A DNA stretch of 64,000 nucleotides from Flavobacterium restrictum (GTDB lineage: Bacteria; Bacteroidota; Bacteroidia; Flavobacteriales; Flavobacteriaceae), in contig NZ_VJZT01000001.1 in the NCBI RefSeq assembly GCF_007097245.1, forward strand, positions 124,001 through 188,000. The letters are read 5' to 3'. Under the pieces are notes generated by a model that was not told the DNA's origin, searched no databases, and saw nothing but the letters and a program-made list of their open reading frames with translations. The position numbers and the translations under genes were made by a program. Shown here in pieces: positions 34,192-43,189 of this stretch (its first letter is position 1; the number at the start of each line of letters is the position of its first letter).

Positions 34192-35307
34192 ATGCAAGAG
34201 ATGAGTTCAGCAGAAAAACCGATGCAAGCGGGACTTCAAATCATTTTAACGACCGATGAAGATGATTTACGCCCTGTTTATATTTCGGGAAATTTTAATA
34301 ATTGGCGTACGCAAGACCCTGATTTTGTTATGGAGCAACTGGGTATTTATTATTATAAATTTATTTTTCCTCCTAATTTTGTGTATCCGTCAAAACTCTT
34401 CTATAAGTTTACCAAAGGCGATTGGAGTGAAGTTGAAATTGACAATAACGGAAATCGTACCGAGAATCGTTCGACCAAAATACACCTTGGCATTCAAAAA
34501 GAACATGTTCCTAGATGGCGTAAAAACTGGTTGCCGTTTAAACAATCGTTTTTGCCACAAGTACACCTTATTTCGGATGAATTTGAGATTCCGCAGCTCA
34601 ATAAAACCAGAAAAATATGGGCGTTATTGCCGCATGATTATGACAAAACAGACGAACGATATCCTGTAATGTACTTGCAAGATGCTCAAAATTTATTCAA
34701 TGAAAAAGCAAAATATGGGAATTGGGAGATTGACAAAAAACTAGCTGTAATGTCCGAATACAAAATTGGAAAAATTATAATTATAGCCATCGAACATGCC
34801 GAAGAAGATCGAGTAAAAGAATACAATGTAGGTAAAACTGTTTTAGGAAAAGGAGAAGGTAAGAAATACATTCGTTTTGTAACCGATACCTTGAAACCCT
34901 TTGTGGATAGTAACTTTAGAACCAAAAAAGAACGGGAATTCACGGGAATAGGTGGGAGTTCGATGGGCGGTTTGGTCAGCATTTTTAGTGGGTTACGAAA
35001 TCCCGAAGTGTATGGTAAATTGATGATTTTTTCGCCCTCGTTATGGGTGGTTCCAGAACTGAAAATCAGCAGTCCAAAAAACAAAGCTACCGATACCAAA
35101 GTGTATTTGTACGCAGGCGGCAATGAGAGCGAAACCATGCTGGAACAGGTGCAAAAATTCAAAGTTAATATGATGGAAAATGCGTTTGTAAAAGACACGT
35201 CACGAATTAATTTGAGCATTAATATGCAGGGAAAACATAGTGAAACGTACTGGAGCGACGAATTTCCAAAGGCGATAGAATGGTTGTTTTTTCAACCCAA
35301 ATCCTAA
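34192..35307 (+). CDS. Fes/esterase-D-like alpha/beta hydrolase with N-terminal E-set domain
   Basis: A 371-aa protein without a signal peptide. Residues about 15-110 resemble a CBM48/E-set module (VYISGNFNNWRTQDP...GIYYYKF). The C-terminal alpha/beta hydrolase has HDYDKTDERYPVMYLQDAQN, typical of the putative esterase (PF00756) family, the nucleophile elbow GIGGSSMGGLVS (Ser in G-x-S-x-G) and a late His in GKHSETYWSDEFP. Substrates of the family include enterochelin, S-formylglutathione and acylated sugars; none is implied here. It is followed after 27 bp by an M17 peptidase and then an ATP-grasp gene, which suggests one operon. Confidence 0.82.
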   Translation: MQEMSSAEKPMQAGLQIILTTDEDDLRPVYISGNFNNWRTQDPDFVMEQLGIYYYKFIFPPNFVYPSKLFYKFTKGDWSEVEIDNNGNRTENRSTKIHLGIQKEHVPRWRKNWLPFKQSFLPQVHLISDEFEIPQLNKTRKIWALLPHDYDKTDERYPVMYLQDAQNLFNEKAKYGNWEIDKKLAVMSEYKIGKIIIIAIEHAEEDRVKEYNVGKTVLGKGEGKKYIRFVTDTLKPFVDSNFRTKKEREFTGIGGSSMGGLVSIFSGLRNPEVYGKLMIFSPSLWVVPELKISSPKNKATDTKVYLYAGGNESETMLEQVQKFKVNMMENAFVKDTSRINLSINMQGKHSETYWSDEFPKAIEWLFFQPKS

Positions 35308-35334
35308 TTTTTTAGTTTAAAAAAATATCAGAAA

Positions 35335-36768
35335 ATGAAAATAAATACTATTCAGAATTTAGTAGATTTCTCGGGAACGATACTTATTCCAGTGTTTGAA
35401 ATCGATTCAAAAAGCTCGGAAATCATTTTTTACAATACGGTTTCGGTAGCTTCAAATGTTTTTTTTGGAAAAAAAGATACCCATTATCTCGCTGATGCGA
35501 ATGGGGTTTTGTATCTTTTTATTGGTTTAGGAAAAGGCATTGATTATAAAACCTTGAAAACTACTTTTAGACGGGTTGCCTCCAAACAAAAAGAGTATTT
35601 TGAGGGGAATTTACGATTGGTCATACCGGATCAATTTACGGATAATCAGGTGGAAGCCGCCGTTTCGGGATTGCAATTGGGGACGTATGATTTGGGGCAT
35701 TTTAAAAGCAAAAAAAGCTTGCATCCGTTTCTAGCGGACGATTTTACGTTGCATTTAGTAACCGAAAAAGATTATTTGGCAACTGCTCAAAAAGCCTTAA
35801 AAATCGCCAATGCACAACTAGAAACCTTTGATTTGGTTGATTTACCACCTAATGTGGTCACACCTAAATATTTAAGTAATTGGGCCGAAGAAACAGGAAA
35901 AAAATACGGTTTTGAAGTCGAGGTTTTGGGCTATGAAGCTTCCAAAATTGCTGGGTTAGGCGCTTTTTTGGCTGTGGGTAAAGGCAGTGAAAACGAACCG
36001 CAGTTTATCATCATGAAATACATTCCAAAAGCTGCAGTGAATGCAATAAAACACGTTGGTTTAGTAGGAAAAGGAATTACTTTTGATACAGGAGGATTGA
36101 ACATAAAAACCGCAGGAATGCTGCACATGAAATGCGATATGGCGGGCGGTGGAGCGGTTTTTGGGGCGATGCAGCTCATTGCTGATTTGCAATTGCCCAT
36201 TCAGGTTACCGCGATTGTGCCGTGTGCCGAAAATGCGGTAGATGCAAAATCATTTTTGCCAAGCGATGTCATTCACAGTTACAGCGGTCACTCGATTGAA
36301 ATTATTGATACGGATGCCGAAGGGCGATTGGTTTTGGCGGATGGATTATCCTATTTAATTCAGAATTTTAATCCTGAATATATTGTTGATATTGCCACTT
36401 TAACGGGAAGTAGCATTGGAACTTTTGGGTACGAATGTGGTGCTTTGTTTACCAATAATCAAGAAATTTCTAAAAAAATACAAGCAGCAGGTGATGCAGT
36501 AGGAGAACGTTTGTGGCCATTACCGCTTTGGGATGCCTACAAATCCGATATTGATAGCGACATTGCCGATGTTAAAAACTACAGTGGCAAACCCGTTGCG
36601 GGAGCAATTAGTGCCGCTAAATTTTTAGAATATTTTACCAAGGAACATCCCGCTTGGGCGCACCTTGATGTTGCTGGCGTAGCCTTTGGTGATGATGAAT
36701 TTGCAAAAAGTAAACATGCAACAGGGTATGGTGTGCATTTATTGACTAAATTTATTGAAACTCTATAA
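35335..36768 (+). CDS. Leucyl aminopeptidase family (M17) protein
   Basis: A cytoplasmic zinc/manganese aminopeptidase of 477 aa. The C-terminal catalytic domain has GKGITFDTGGLNIK (Lys and Asp ligands), HMKCDMAGGGAVFGA and the signature DTDAEGRLVLADGLSY with the metal-binding Asp/Glu and catalytic Arg. The N-terminal macrodomain-like half (about 1-160) is less conserved. M17 enzymes release N-terminal residues from peptides and often form hexamers. The ATP-grasp gene starts 10 bp after its stop, so they are translationally linked, which may indicate a shared peptide or amide substrate (inference). Confidence 0.93.
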   Translation: MKINTIQNLVDFSGTILIPVFEIDSKSSEIIFYNTVSVASNVFFGKKDTHYLADANGVLYLFIGLGKGIDYKTLKTTFRRVASKQKEYFEGNLRLVIPDQFTDNQVEAAVSGLQLGTYDLGHFKSKKSLHPFLADDFTLHLVTEKDYLATAQKALKIANAQLETFDLVDLPPNVVTPKYLSNWAEETGKKYGFEVEVLGYEASKIAGLGAFLAVGKGSENEPQFIIMKYIPKAAVNAIKHVGLVGKGITFDTGGLNIKTAGMLHMKCDMAGGGAVFGAMQLIADLQLPIQVTAIVPCAENAVDAKSFLPSDVIHSYSGHSIEIIDTDAEGRLVLADGLSYLIQNFNPEYIVDIATLTGSSIGTFGYECGALFTNNQEISKKIQAAGDAVGERLWPLPLWDAYKSDIDSDIADVKNYSGKPVAGAISAAKFLEYFTKEHPAWAHLDVAGVAFGDDEFAKSKHATGYGVHLLTKFIETL

Positions 36769-36778
36769 CAATTCAACC

Positions 36779-37993
36779 ATGGAAAACTCTAAAACCTTCG
36801 TTTGCATCTCGAATTATTTTAAGGGTGCGGCTTTTTTGACTCATTTGAAAGAACTAGGAAATACCGTTTATCTCGTTACCTCGGAGAAATTACGGGATAA
36901 ACCTTGGCCTTTTGACCACATAGACGAAGTTTTTTACATGGCGGGACAGGACATCGATTGGAATTTAGAACATTTATTACTGGGCGTTGGCAACCTAATG
37001 AAATCCAATAAAATTGATGCCATAGTAGCTCTAGACGATTATGATGTAGAAAAAGCAACCTATTTGCGAGAAAATCTTCGGATAGATGGGATGGGACAAA
37101 CCACGGGACGCTATTTCCGAGATAAACTGGCCATGCGAATGCGTGCCAAGAGTTGTGGTATTCGCATTCCTGCTTTTTGTTCCTTGTTTAATGATCACGA
37201 TATCAATACTTTTGCGGATACCATCTCGGATCCGTGGGTTTTGAAACCCCGTTCCGAAGCTTCTTCCACAGGAATTATCAAAGTGTATGATAAGGAAACG
37301 CTTTGGATTCATATCAACGAAATGGGGAATAATAGATTCAAGTATTTATTGGAACAATTCAAACCTGGCGATGTGTATCATTGCGATAGTTTGAATTTAG
37401 AGAGCAAAGTAATTTTTAGTTTGACCTCGAAATACTTGGCGACTCCAATGGAAATTTCGCAAGGTGGCGGCGTTTTTAGATCGGCAAATATCGCCTATAA
37501 TTCCGAGGATGATAAAGCCATCAAAAAAGTAAACGAAGCGGTTATGAAAGGCTTTGGACTCAAACATGGTGCTGCTCACACCGAATTTATAAAATGCAAT
37601 GACGACGGACAAATTTATTTTCTAGAGACTTCCTCAAGAGTTGGCGGAGCACATTTGGCCGAGATGGTTGCGGAGGCATCCAACATGAATCTTTGGGCAG
37701 AATGGGCGGCAATCGAGAATGCAATGGTCAAACAAGCCCAATACATTTTGCCAAAAATCAAGAAAGAATACGCTGGAATTGTGTTGACGTTATCCAAGTT
37801 TCAGCATCCTGATTTAACCTCTTTTTCGGATCCCGAGGTTTGTTTCAGGGTACCGCTTGACTACCACGCGGGCTTGATAGTAAAGTCCAATAAACACGAA
37901 AGAGTTCTGGAATTACTAAATGATTATACCGAGAGATTGGTTCGTGATTTTACAATTGTAGTGGATCAAAAAAAAGTATCTAAATTGCATTAA
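36779..37993 (+). CDS. ATP-grasp domain ligase-like protein
   Basis: A 404-aa protein started at MENSKTF; the in-frame TTG at 36755 lies in the aminopeptidase gene. An N-terminal Rossmann-like domain (about 1-110) is followed by the ATP-grasp fold: PWVLKPRSEASSTGIIKV (ATP-binding Lys and Gly/Ser loop), YLLEQFKPGDVYHCD (Glu hinge) and IYFLETSSRVGGAHLAEM with the Glu/Asn-like Mg2+ ligands. This layout resembles carboxylate-amine ligases such as carnosine-synthase-like or biotin-carboxylase-like enzymes. The substrate is unknown. Its tight link to an M17 peptidase suggests a role in making or handling a peptide-like metabolite. Confidence 0.82.
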   Translation: MENSKTFVCISNYFKGAAFLTHLKELGNTVYLVTSEKLRDKPWPFDHIDEVFYMAGQDIDWNLEHLLLGVGNLMKSNKIDAIVALDDYDVEKATYLRENLRIDGMGQTTGRYFRDKLAMRMRAKSCGIRIPAFCSLFNDHDINTFADTISDPWVLKPRSEASSTGIIKVYDKETLWIHINEMGNNRFKYLLEQFKPGDVYHCDSLNLESKVIFSLTSKYLATPMEISQGGGVFRSANIAYNSEDDKAIKKVNEAVMKGFGLKHGAAHTEFIKCNDDGQIYFLETSSRVGGAHLAEMVAEASNMNLWAEWAAIENAMVKQAQYILPKIKKEYAGIVLTLSKFQHPDLTSFSDPEVCFRVPLDYHAGLIVKSNKHERVLELLNDYTERLVRDFTIVVDQKKVSKLH

Positions 37994-38354
37994 TCATTGA
38001 TTATGAACACAACAAAGATTTTTAATTTCCTTTAGTTTTAGTTAGAGGAAAATTGAGTCTTGTAGCATTGGCTTTCGCCAAAAGTATTCTTTTTGGCGAG
38101 AGTTACTAAAAGCACCCCAATTTTATTCTACTTCGCTATTTTTCCTAATAGCTCCAATCATTTTTTGACATTTCTATACCGCTTTTGTCCAAAGCAAATT
38201 CGGTTTTTAAATCTTTATTTTGGTAAAAGGCAAAACAGTTCGATAATTTTAATGTAAATAATACAAATCAAACAGCTAAAGTTGTAACTTTCTAAATACA
38301 AACCGTATGTACTTTTATGCGATACAATTTAGGTGTAATTTAAATCAAATAAAA
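37994..38354. other. Non-coding spacer with a hairpin
   Basis: A 361-bp spacer. A stem-loop TCGCCAAAA (38075-38083) / TTTTGGCGA (38091-38099) lies 80 bp after the ATP-grasp gene and could slow transcription. On the minus strand, about 38250-38145 reads as a short protein-like stretch (LDKSGIEMSKNDWSY before a stop) that may be a gene remnant. A 7-of-8 match to a -7 (TAACTTTC, 38285-38292) lies before the next gene. Confidence 0.5.
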
Positions 38355-38660
38355 ATGAAAAAAATAATCCTTTCAGCTGTAGTAACAGCATTTATAATGG
38401 TTTCTTGCAACCAAAAAACTAAAGAAGTAACAACAACCAATTCAGAAATGATGAAAAATGATTCGACTATGATGACAAAAGAAGGAACAACGATAGAGAA
38501 CGACTCGACAATGATGAAGGACAGTTCTTCTAAAAAAATGATGGCAGAAAGCAGGTTTGCTTGTCCAATGCACCCAGAAGTTCAAGGAAAATTGAACGAT
38601 AAATGTTCTAAATGCGGCATGAAATTAACCGAACCTGTTGCTGAATCTACAAGTAAATAA
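38355..38660 (+). CDS. Small lipoprotein with a heavy-metal-binding (HMBD) domain
   Basis: A 101-aa lipoprotein starting MKKIILSAVV; the lipobox VSC places the acylated Cys near residue 19. An earlier in-frame ATG at 38307 would put a polar stretch before the signal and is rejected. A Met/Ser/Thr-rich linker (repeated DSTMM-like units, with ten or so Met) is followed by ACPMHPEVQGKLNDKCSKCGMKL, the YHS-like heavy-metal-binding domain. Both Met-rich and Cys/His parts are suited to Cu(I). It is 109 bp upstream of a copper ATPase that carries two copies of the same domain, so it is probably a periplasmic copper-binding partner. Confidence 0.85.
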   Translation: MKKIILSAVVTAFIMVSCNQKTKEVTTTNSEMMKNDSTMMTKEGTTIENDSTMMKDSSSKKMMAESRFACPMHPEVQGKLNDKCSKCGMKLTEPVAESTSK

Positions 38661-38769
38661 AGTCAAGTTTCAACCCATTACTCTTTGTCGAAGTTTTACA
38701 TTTTAGCAAAGATATTTAAATCAACTTTGCATGACTTACTGGTGAAGTTGGTTTTAATTCTATAAACCA

Positions 38770-41289
38770 ATGACACATAAATACACGATTACAGGAATGA
38801 GTTGTGATGGGTGCAAGTCTAAAGTAGAAAAAGCTTTAAACGGAATTGATGGTGTTGAAGCACTTGTTTTTTTAGAAACAAAAGGGGCAACAATTACAAT
38901 GCAAAAACACCTTCCAATTGCTCAATTTCAAGAAATACTTTCAGCAATTGGTAACTATCAGATTTCTGATTTTGATGAAAAATTAGAGGCAACTTCTAAA
39001 AAACCTCCTTTAAATTCAGAATCTAAAAACGATAAAAAAGTTACTTCTTCTACTAGTGATTTGGATGCAAAATACCATTGTCCCATGCACTGCGAAGGCG
39101 ATAAAAATTATGACAAAGTTGGAGATTGTCCAGTTTGTGGCATGAATTTAGAAAAAGTCCACGAATTGAGCACTACCAAAGCGTTGTTTACATGCCCAAT
39201 GCATCCCGAAATTATCCAAGACCATTCGGGTGCCTGTCCTATATGCGGAATGGATTTAGTACCACTGAACCCAAGTGATTCTGAAGAACTCAAAACATAT
39301 AAAAATTTGGTTCTAAAAATGAAAGTGTCAGTTGCATGTACGATTCCTATTTTTATCATTTCAATGATGGAAATGATGGCAAATAATCCATTGCACAAAA
39401 TACTTCCAGCAATTTATTCTAATTGGGTTCAACTTTTTTTATCTCTTCCCGTAGTATTTTATGCGTGTTGGATGTTTTTTGTTCGTGCCTATAAATCCAT
39501 CATTACTTGGAATTTGAATATGTTTACATTAATAGGTATTGGTGCTGGCGTAGCGTTTATTTTTAGTTTAGTGGGATTGTTTTTTCCAACTTTATTTCCA
39601 ACAGAATTTAAAAATACCAATGGATCTGTATCACTTTACTTTGAAGCCACAACTGTAATTTTGACCCTGGTATTGTTAGGACAATTACTCGAAGCCAAAG
39701 CACACAGCCAAACAAGTGGTGCAATTAAAGAGTTATTGAAGTTAGCACCAACAGAAGCTACTTTGGTCATCGATGGAAGTGAAAAAATAATATCCATTCA
39801 CGATATCAAAAAAGGGGATTTATTGCGTGTAAAACCAGGTGATAAAATACCAGTTGACGGAAAAATAACCGATGGCGAAAGCAGTATTGACGAAGCAATG
39901 ATTACCGGCGAACCCATTCCAGTGGACAAGAAAAGCGGCGATTCAGTAATTGCTGGAACCATAAACGGAAACAAATCGTTTGTAATGCTTGCCGAAAAAG
40001 TGGGTTCAGAAACGCTGCTTTCGCAAATTGTGAAAATGGTCAACGATGCCAGCCGATCTAAAGCTCCAATTCAAAAATTAGCCGATAATATTGCTAAATA
40101 TTTTGTGCCAATTGTGGTTATTACTTCCATAATTACCTTTTTTGTTTGGGCAAAATTTGGTTCCGAACCCAGATACGTTTACGCATTTATAAACGCCATT
40201 GCGGTTTTAATTATTGCTTGTCCGTGTGCTTTAGGATTAGCGACACCCATGTCTGTAGTGGTTGGCGTGGGCAAAGGTGCGCAAATGGGAATTTTGATAA
40301 AAAATGCCGAAGCACTCGAAAATATGAACAAAGTAACTGTGTTAATAACCGATAAAACTGGAACAATTACAGCAGGAAAACCATCGGTAGAAAAAATGTA
40401 TGCTGTAAATAATGAGGAAGATAATTTGTTGCAAAACATAGCATCATTAAACCAATACAGCGAACATCCATTGGCGCAAGCAGTTGTAAATTTTGCGAAA
40501 ACAAAAAATTGTTCATTAATAAAAGTCAACGATTTTGAAGCTATTGCTGGAAAAGGTGTTACAGGAACTGTTGCCAATAAAAAAGTAGCAGTAGGCAATA
40601 AAAAACTAATGGAACACGGAAAAGTAACCGTTGCAACCGATTTAGAAAATAAAATTATAGCCGAACAAAAATTAGGAAAAACGGTTTCTTACATTGCAAT
40701 TGATGGTGTTGGAGTTGGTTTTGTATCTATTTCTGATGCTATAAAAACTTCTAGTGCAGTAGCAATAAAAGAATTAATCCAACAAGGCGTTGCAGTAATT
40801 ATGCTAACTGGCGACAATGAAAATACCGCTAAAGCTGTTGCAAATGAACTACATTTATCCTCTTTCAAAGCGGGTTATTTACCCGAAGACAAACTAAACG
40901 AAATAAAAAAATTACAAGCACAAGGCAAAATTGTAGCCATGGCAGGCGACGGGATAAACGATGCTCCAGCTTTGGCGCAAGCCGATGTAGGAATTGCAAT
41001 GGGAACAGGAACTGATGTGGCTATTGAAAGTGCCAAAATAACACTAGTAAAAGGGGACCTGCAAGACATTGTAAAAGCCAAAAAATTAAGCCACGCTGTA
41101 ATGCGAAATATCAAACAAAATTTATTTTTCGCATTCTTCTACAATGTATTGGGTATTCCTATTGCCGCTGGTGTTTTGTATCCATTTTTTGGGATTTTGC
41201 TTTCGCCAATGATTGCGGCTTTGGCAATGAGTTTTAGTTCGGTTTCGGTAATCGTAAATGCGTTGCGTTTGCGAAATTTGAAATTATGA
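38770..41289 (+). CDS. copA: Copper-translocating P1B-type ATPase
   Basis: An 839-aa inner-membrane copper exporter. N-terminus: one HMA domain with GMSCDGC (Cys12, Cys15), then two HMBD modules (CPMHCEGDKNYDKVGDCPVC with GMNL, and CPMHPEIIQDHSGACPIC with GMDL). Eight helices follow with the ion path CPC motif (Cys484-Pro485-Cys486), the phosphorylated Asp528 in DKTGT, the SEHPLAQA His-Pro motif of P1B pumps, GDGINDAPALAQADVG, and the actuator TGEPIPV. The CPC motif assigns Cu(I)/Ag(I) class. It is followed by 183 bp of spacer with a repeat and then an unrelated M1 peptidase. Confidence 0.94.
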   Translation: MTHKYTITGMSCDGCKSKVEKALNGIDGVEALVFLETKGATITMQKHLPIAQFQEILSAIGNYQISDFDEKLEATSKKPPLNSESKNDKKVTSSTSDLDAKYHCPMHCEGDKNYDKVGDCPVCGMNLEKVHELSTTKALFTCPMHPEIIQDHSGACPICGMDLVPLNPSDSEELKTYKNLVLKMKVSVACTIPIFIISMMEMMANNPLHKILPAIYSNWVQLFLSLPVVFYACWMFFVRAYKSIITWNLNMFTLIGIGAGVAFIFSLVGLFFPTLFPTEFKNTNGSVSLYFEATTVILTLVLLGQLLEAKAHSQTSGAIKELLKLAPTEATLVIDGSEKIISIHDIKKGDLLRVKPGDKIPVDGKITDGESSIDEAMITGEPIPVDKKSGDSVIAGTINGNKSFVMLAEKVGSETLLSQIVKMVNDASRSKAPIQKLADNIAKYFVPIVVITSIITFFVWAKFGSEPRYVYAFINAIAVLIIACPCALGLATPMSVVVGVGKGAQMGILIKNAEALENMNKVTVLITDKTGTITAGKPSVEKMYAVNNEEDNLLQNIASLNQYSEHPLAQAVVNFAKTKNCSLIKVNDFEAIAGKGVTGTVANKKVAVGNKKLMEHGKVTVATDLENKIIAEQKLGKTVSYIAIDGVGVGFVSISDAIKTSSAVAIKELIQQGVAVIMLTGDNENTAKAVANELHLSSFKAGYLPEDKLNEIKKLQAQGKIVAMAGDGINDAPALAQADVGIAMGTGTDVAIESAKITLVKGDLQDIVKAKKLSHAVMRNIKQNLFFAFFYNVLGIPIAAGVLYPFFGILLSPMIAALAMSFSSVSVIVNALRLRNLKL

Positions 41290-41413
41290 AAATGAAATCA
41301 TTTACACTGTACATTTTATTTTGTATTTTCGAAGACGCTAACAAAGCGCTTAAAATTGTTATGGTTTTATAGGTTTTGAAACGTGTTGTTCTTGAATCAC
41401 TTTTAATACCATT

Positions 41414-41435
41414 ACTATTTGATAAGCAGTATTGG
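41414..41435. repeat. Second copy of the 23-kb MITE-like end
   Basis: ACTATTTGATAAGCAGTATTGG differs at one position from the right end of the element at 23351-23372. A diverged partner (ATACCATTACTA) lies just before it, so this may be a solo, deleted copy. Confidence 0.6.
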
Positions 41436-41472
41436 AGTACAAGTAAACCCATTAAGAAATTAAAATGCTATT

Positions 41473-43128
41473 ATGAAAAAGTACACTCCTTTTATTTGTT
41501 TTTTATTGGTAATTAGCAATTTTGCAACCGCACAAGGATTGCTAGAAAAAAAAGAAGCCGCATTTACCAGACAAGATACTTTGCGTGGCAGTATTACCAA
41601 AGAACGGGCTTGGTGGGGTGTAAAATACTACCATCTGGATGTAAAAGTAAATCCGTTAGACAGCACTATTACAGGATCTAACACGATTAAATATCAAGTG
41701 TTGCAAGAATACAATAGTATGCAAATTGATTTGCAAAATCCTATGGAAATTTATAAAGTTTTGCAAGATGGTGTCCCTTTAAAATACAAAAGAGAAGGCA
41801 ACGCTTTTTTTATAGAGTTGGTTGCGCCACAAAAAGTAGGAGCTGTAAAAGAGTTAACAGTTTTTTATGGAGGTAAGCCCAAAATTGCGGTAAACCCACC
41901 TTGGGATGGCGGTATTACTTGGAAAAAAGATACCAACGGAAAACCTTTTATTGCCTCGTCGTGTCAAGGATTGGGTGCCAGCGTCTGGTGGCCAAACAAG
42001 GATCACATGTACGATGAAGTGGAGGGAATGCTCATTAGTGTCAACGTACCTGGCAATTTGACTGATGTTTCTAACGGTCGTTTGCAAAGTGTACAGCAAC
42101 TCAAAGACGGAACCAAAACCTACAATTGGGTTGTTACCAATCCTATTAATAATTATGGTGTGAACATCAACATTGGGGATTATGCCACTTTTTCGGAGAA
42201 ATATAAAGGGGAGAAAGGCGATTTGGACTGCACCTATTATGTTTTAAAAGACAATTTAGCTAAAGCCAAAAAACAGTTTCAGGATGTGCCAAGGATGCTC
42301 AAAGCCTTCGAGAATTGGTTTGGCCCTTATCCATTTTATGAGGACAGTTACAAGCTTGTTGAAGCCCCCTATTTAGGAATGGAGCATCAAAGTTGTGTGA
42401 CCTACGGCAATGGTTTTGGCAATGGGTATTTGGGTCGTGATTTGAGCGGAACCGGTTGGGGTTTAAAATTTGATTATATCATTATTCACGAATCTGGACA
42501 CGAATGGTTTGCTAATAATATCACTTACAAAGACATTGCTGATATGTGGATTCACGAGAGTTTCACGGATTATTCCGAGAGTCTTTTTCTGGAATATTAT
42601 TACGGTAAAGATGCTGCAAGTACTTATATCAAAGGGCTGCGAAAAAATATTGAGAATACCAATACCATTATTGGAACCTATAATGTAAACAAAGAAGGGT
42701 CGGGCGATATGTATTACAAAGGAGCAAATATGCTACACACGCTTCGCCAAATTGTAAATGATGACCAAAAATGGCGCCTGATTTTGCGAGGATTAAACAG
42801 TACTTTTTACCATCAGACGGTTACTACAAAGCAAATTGAAGATTATTTGAGTGATAAAATAGATTTGAATTTGAACCCCTTTTTCAACCAATATTTACGA
42901 GACATTCGAGTTCCAGTTTTAGAGTATTTTTTTAAGGAAAAACAATTGTATTACCATTGGACAAATTGTGTTTCGGGTTTTACAATGCCAGTAAAAGTGA
43001 CTTTGAACGGAAAAGAAGAATGGCTAAATCCTACTACTGAATGGAGCCCAATGGGAAGCAATACCGAAAAAGGTAAACTTGAAATCAATTCCAATTTTTA
43101 TGTCATTGGGTATGATATAACAAATTAA
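41473..43128 (+). CDS. M1-family metallopeptidase, exported
   Basis: A 551-aa gluzincin with a signal peptide (MKKYTPFICFLLVISNFATAQ). The N-terminal beta domain has the WWGVKYYHLDVKVNP start found in M1 enzymes. The exopeptidase loop is GMEHQSCVTYGNG (in place of GAMEN). The zinc site is HESGH (His339-Glu340-Ser-Gly-His343) with the third ligand Glu362, exactly 18 residues after His343, then a Tyr (TDYSES). Length is short for M1 because the C-terminal HEAT region is reduced. It is a periplasmic or surface aminopeptidase. Alone on its strand. Confidence 0.9.
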   Translation: MKKYTPFICFLLVISNFATAQGLLEKKEAAFTRQDTLRGSITKERAWWGVKYYHLDVKVNPLDSTITGSNTIKYQVLQEYNSMQIDLQNPMEIYKVLQDGVPLKYKREGNAFFIELVAPQKVGAVKELTVFYGGKPKIAVNPPWDGGITWKKDTNGKPFIASSCQGLGASVWWPNKDHMYDEVEGMLISVNVPGNLTDVSNGRLQSVQQLKDGTKTYNWVVTNPINNYGVNINIGDYATFSEKYKGEKGDLDCTYYVLKDNLAKAKKQFQDVPRMLKAFENWFGPYPFYEDSYKLVEAPYLGMEHQSCVTYGNGFGNGYLGRDLSGTGWGLKFDYIIIHESGHEWFANNITYKDIADMWIHESFTDYSESLFLEYYYGKDAASTYIKGLRKNIENTNTIIGTYNVNKEGSGDMYYKGANMLHTLRQIVNDDQKWRLILRGLNSTFYHQTVTTKQIEDYLSDKIDLNLNPFFNQYLRDIRVPVLEYFFKEKQLYYHWTNCVSGFTMPVKVTLNGKEEWLNPTTEWSPMGSNTEKGKLEINSNFYVIGYDITN

Positions 43129-43146
43129 TGTTCTTGTAATCCAAAC

Positions 43147-43189
43147 AAAGGTTATCTTTCTTTTTTTGTGAAAAAGAAGGTCAACCTTT
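43147..43189. terminator. Hairpin between convergent genes
   Basis: AAAGGTT (43147-43153) pairs with AACCTTT (43183-43189) and the interior continues pairing (CTTTCTTTTT with AAAAAGAAG). The T tracts lie inside the stem, so termination strength is uncertain. Confidence 0.5.

Noticed and set aside
34686..35219. Minus-strand open frame of 177 codons opposite the esterase
   Set aside because: Covers the conserved hydrolase core in antisense, so it is a coding shadow.
38145..38255. Minus-strand small gene ending LDKSGIEMSKNDWSY
   Set aside because: No start codon in a good place and no terminator or promoter; kept only as a possible remnant in the spacer description.
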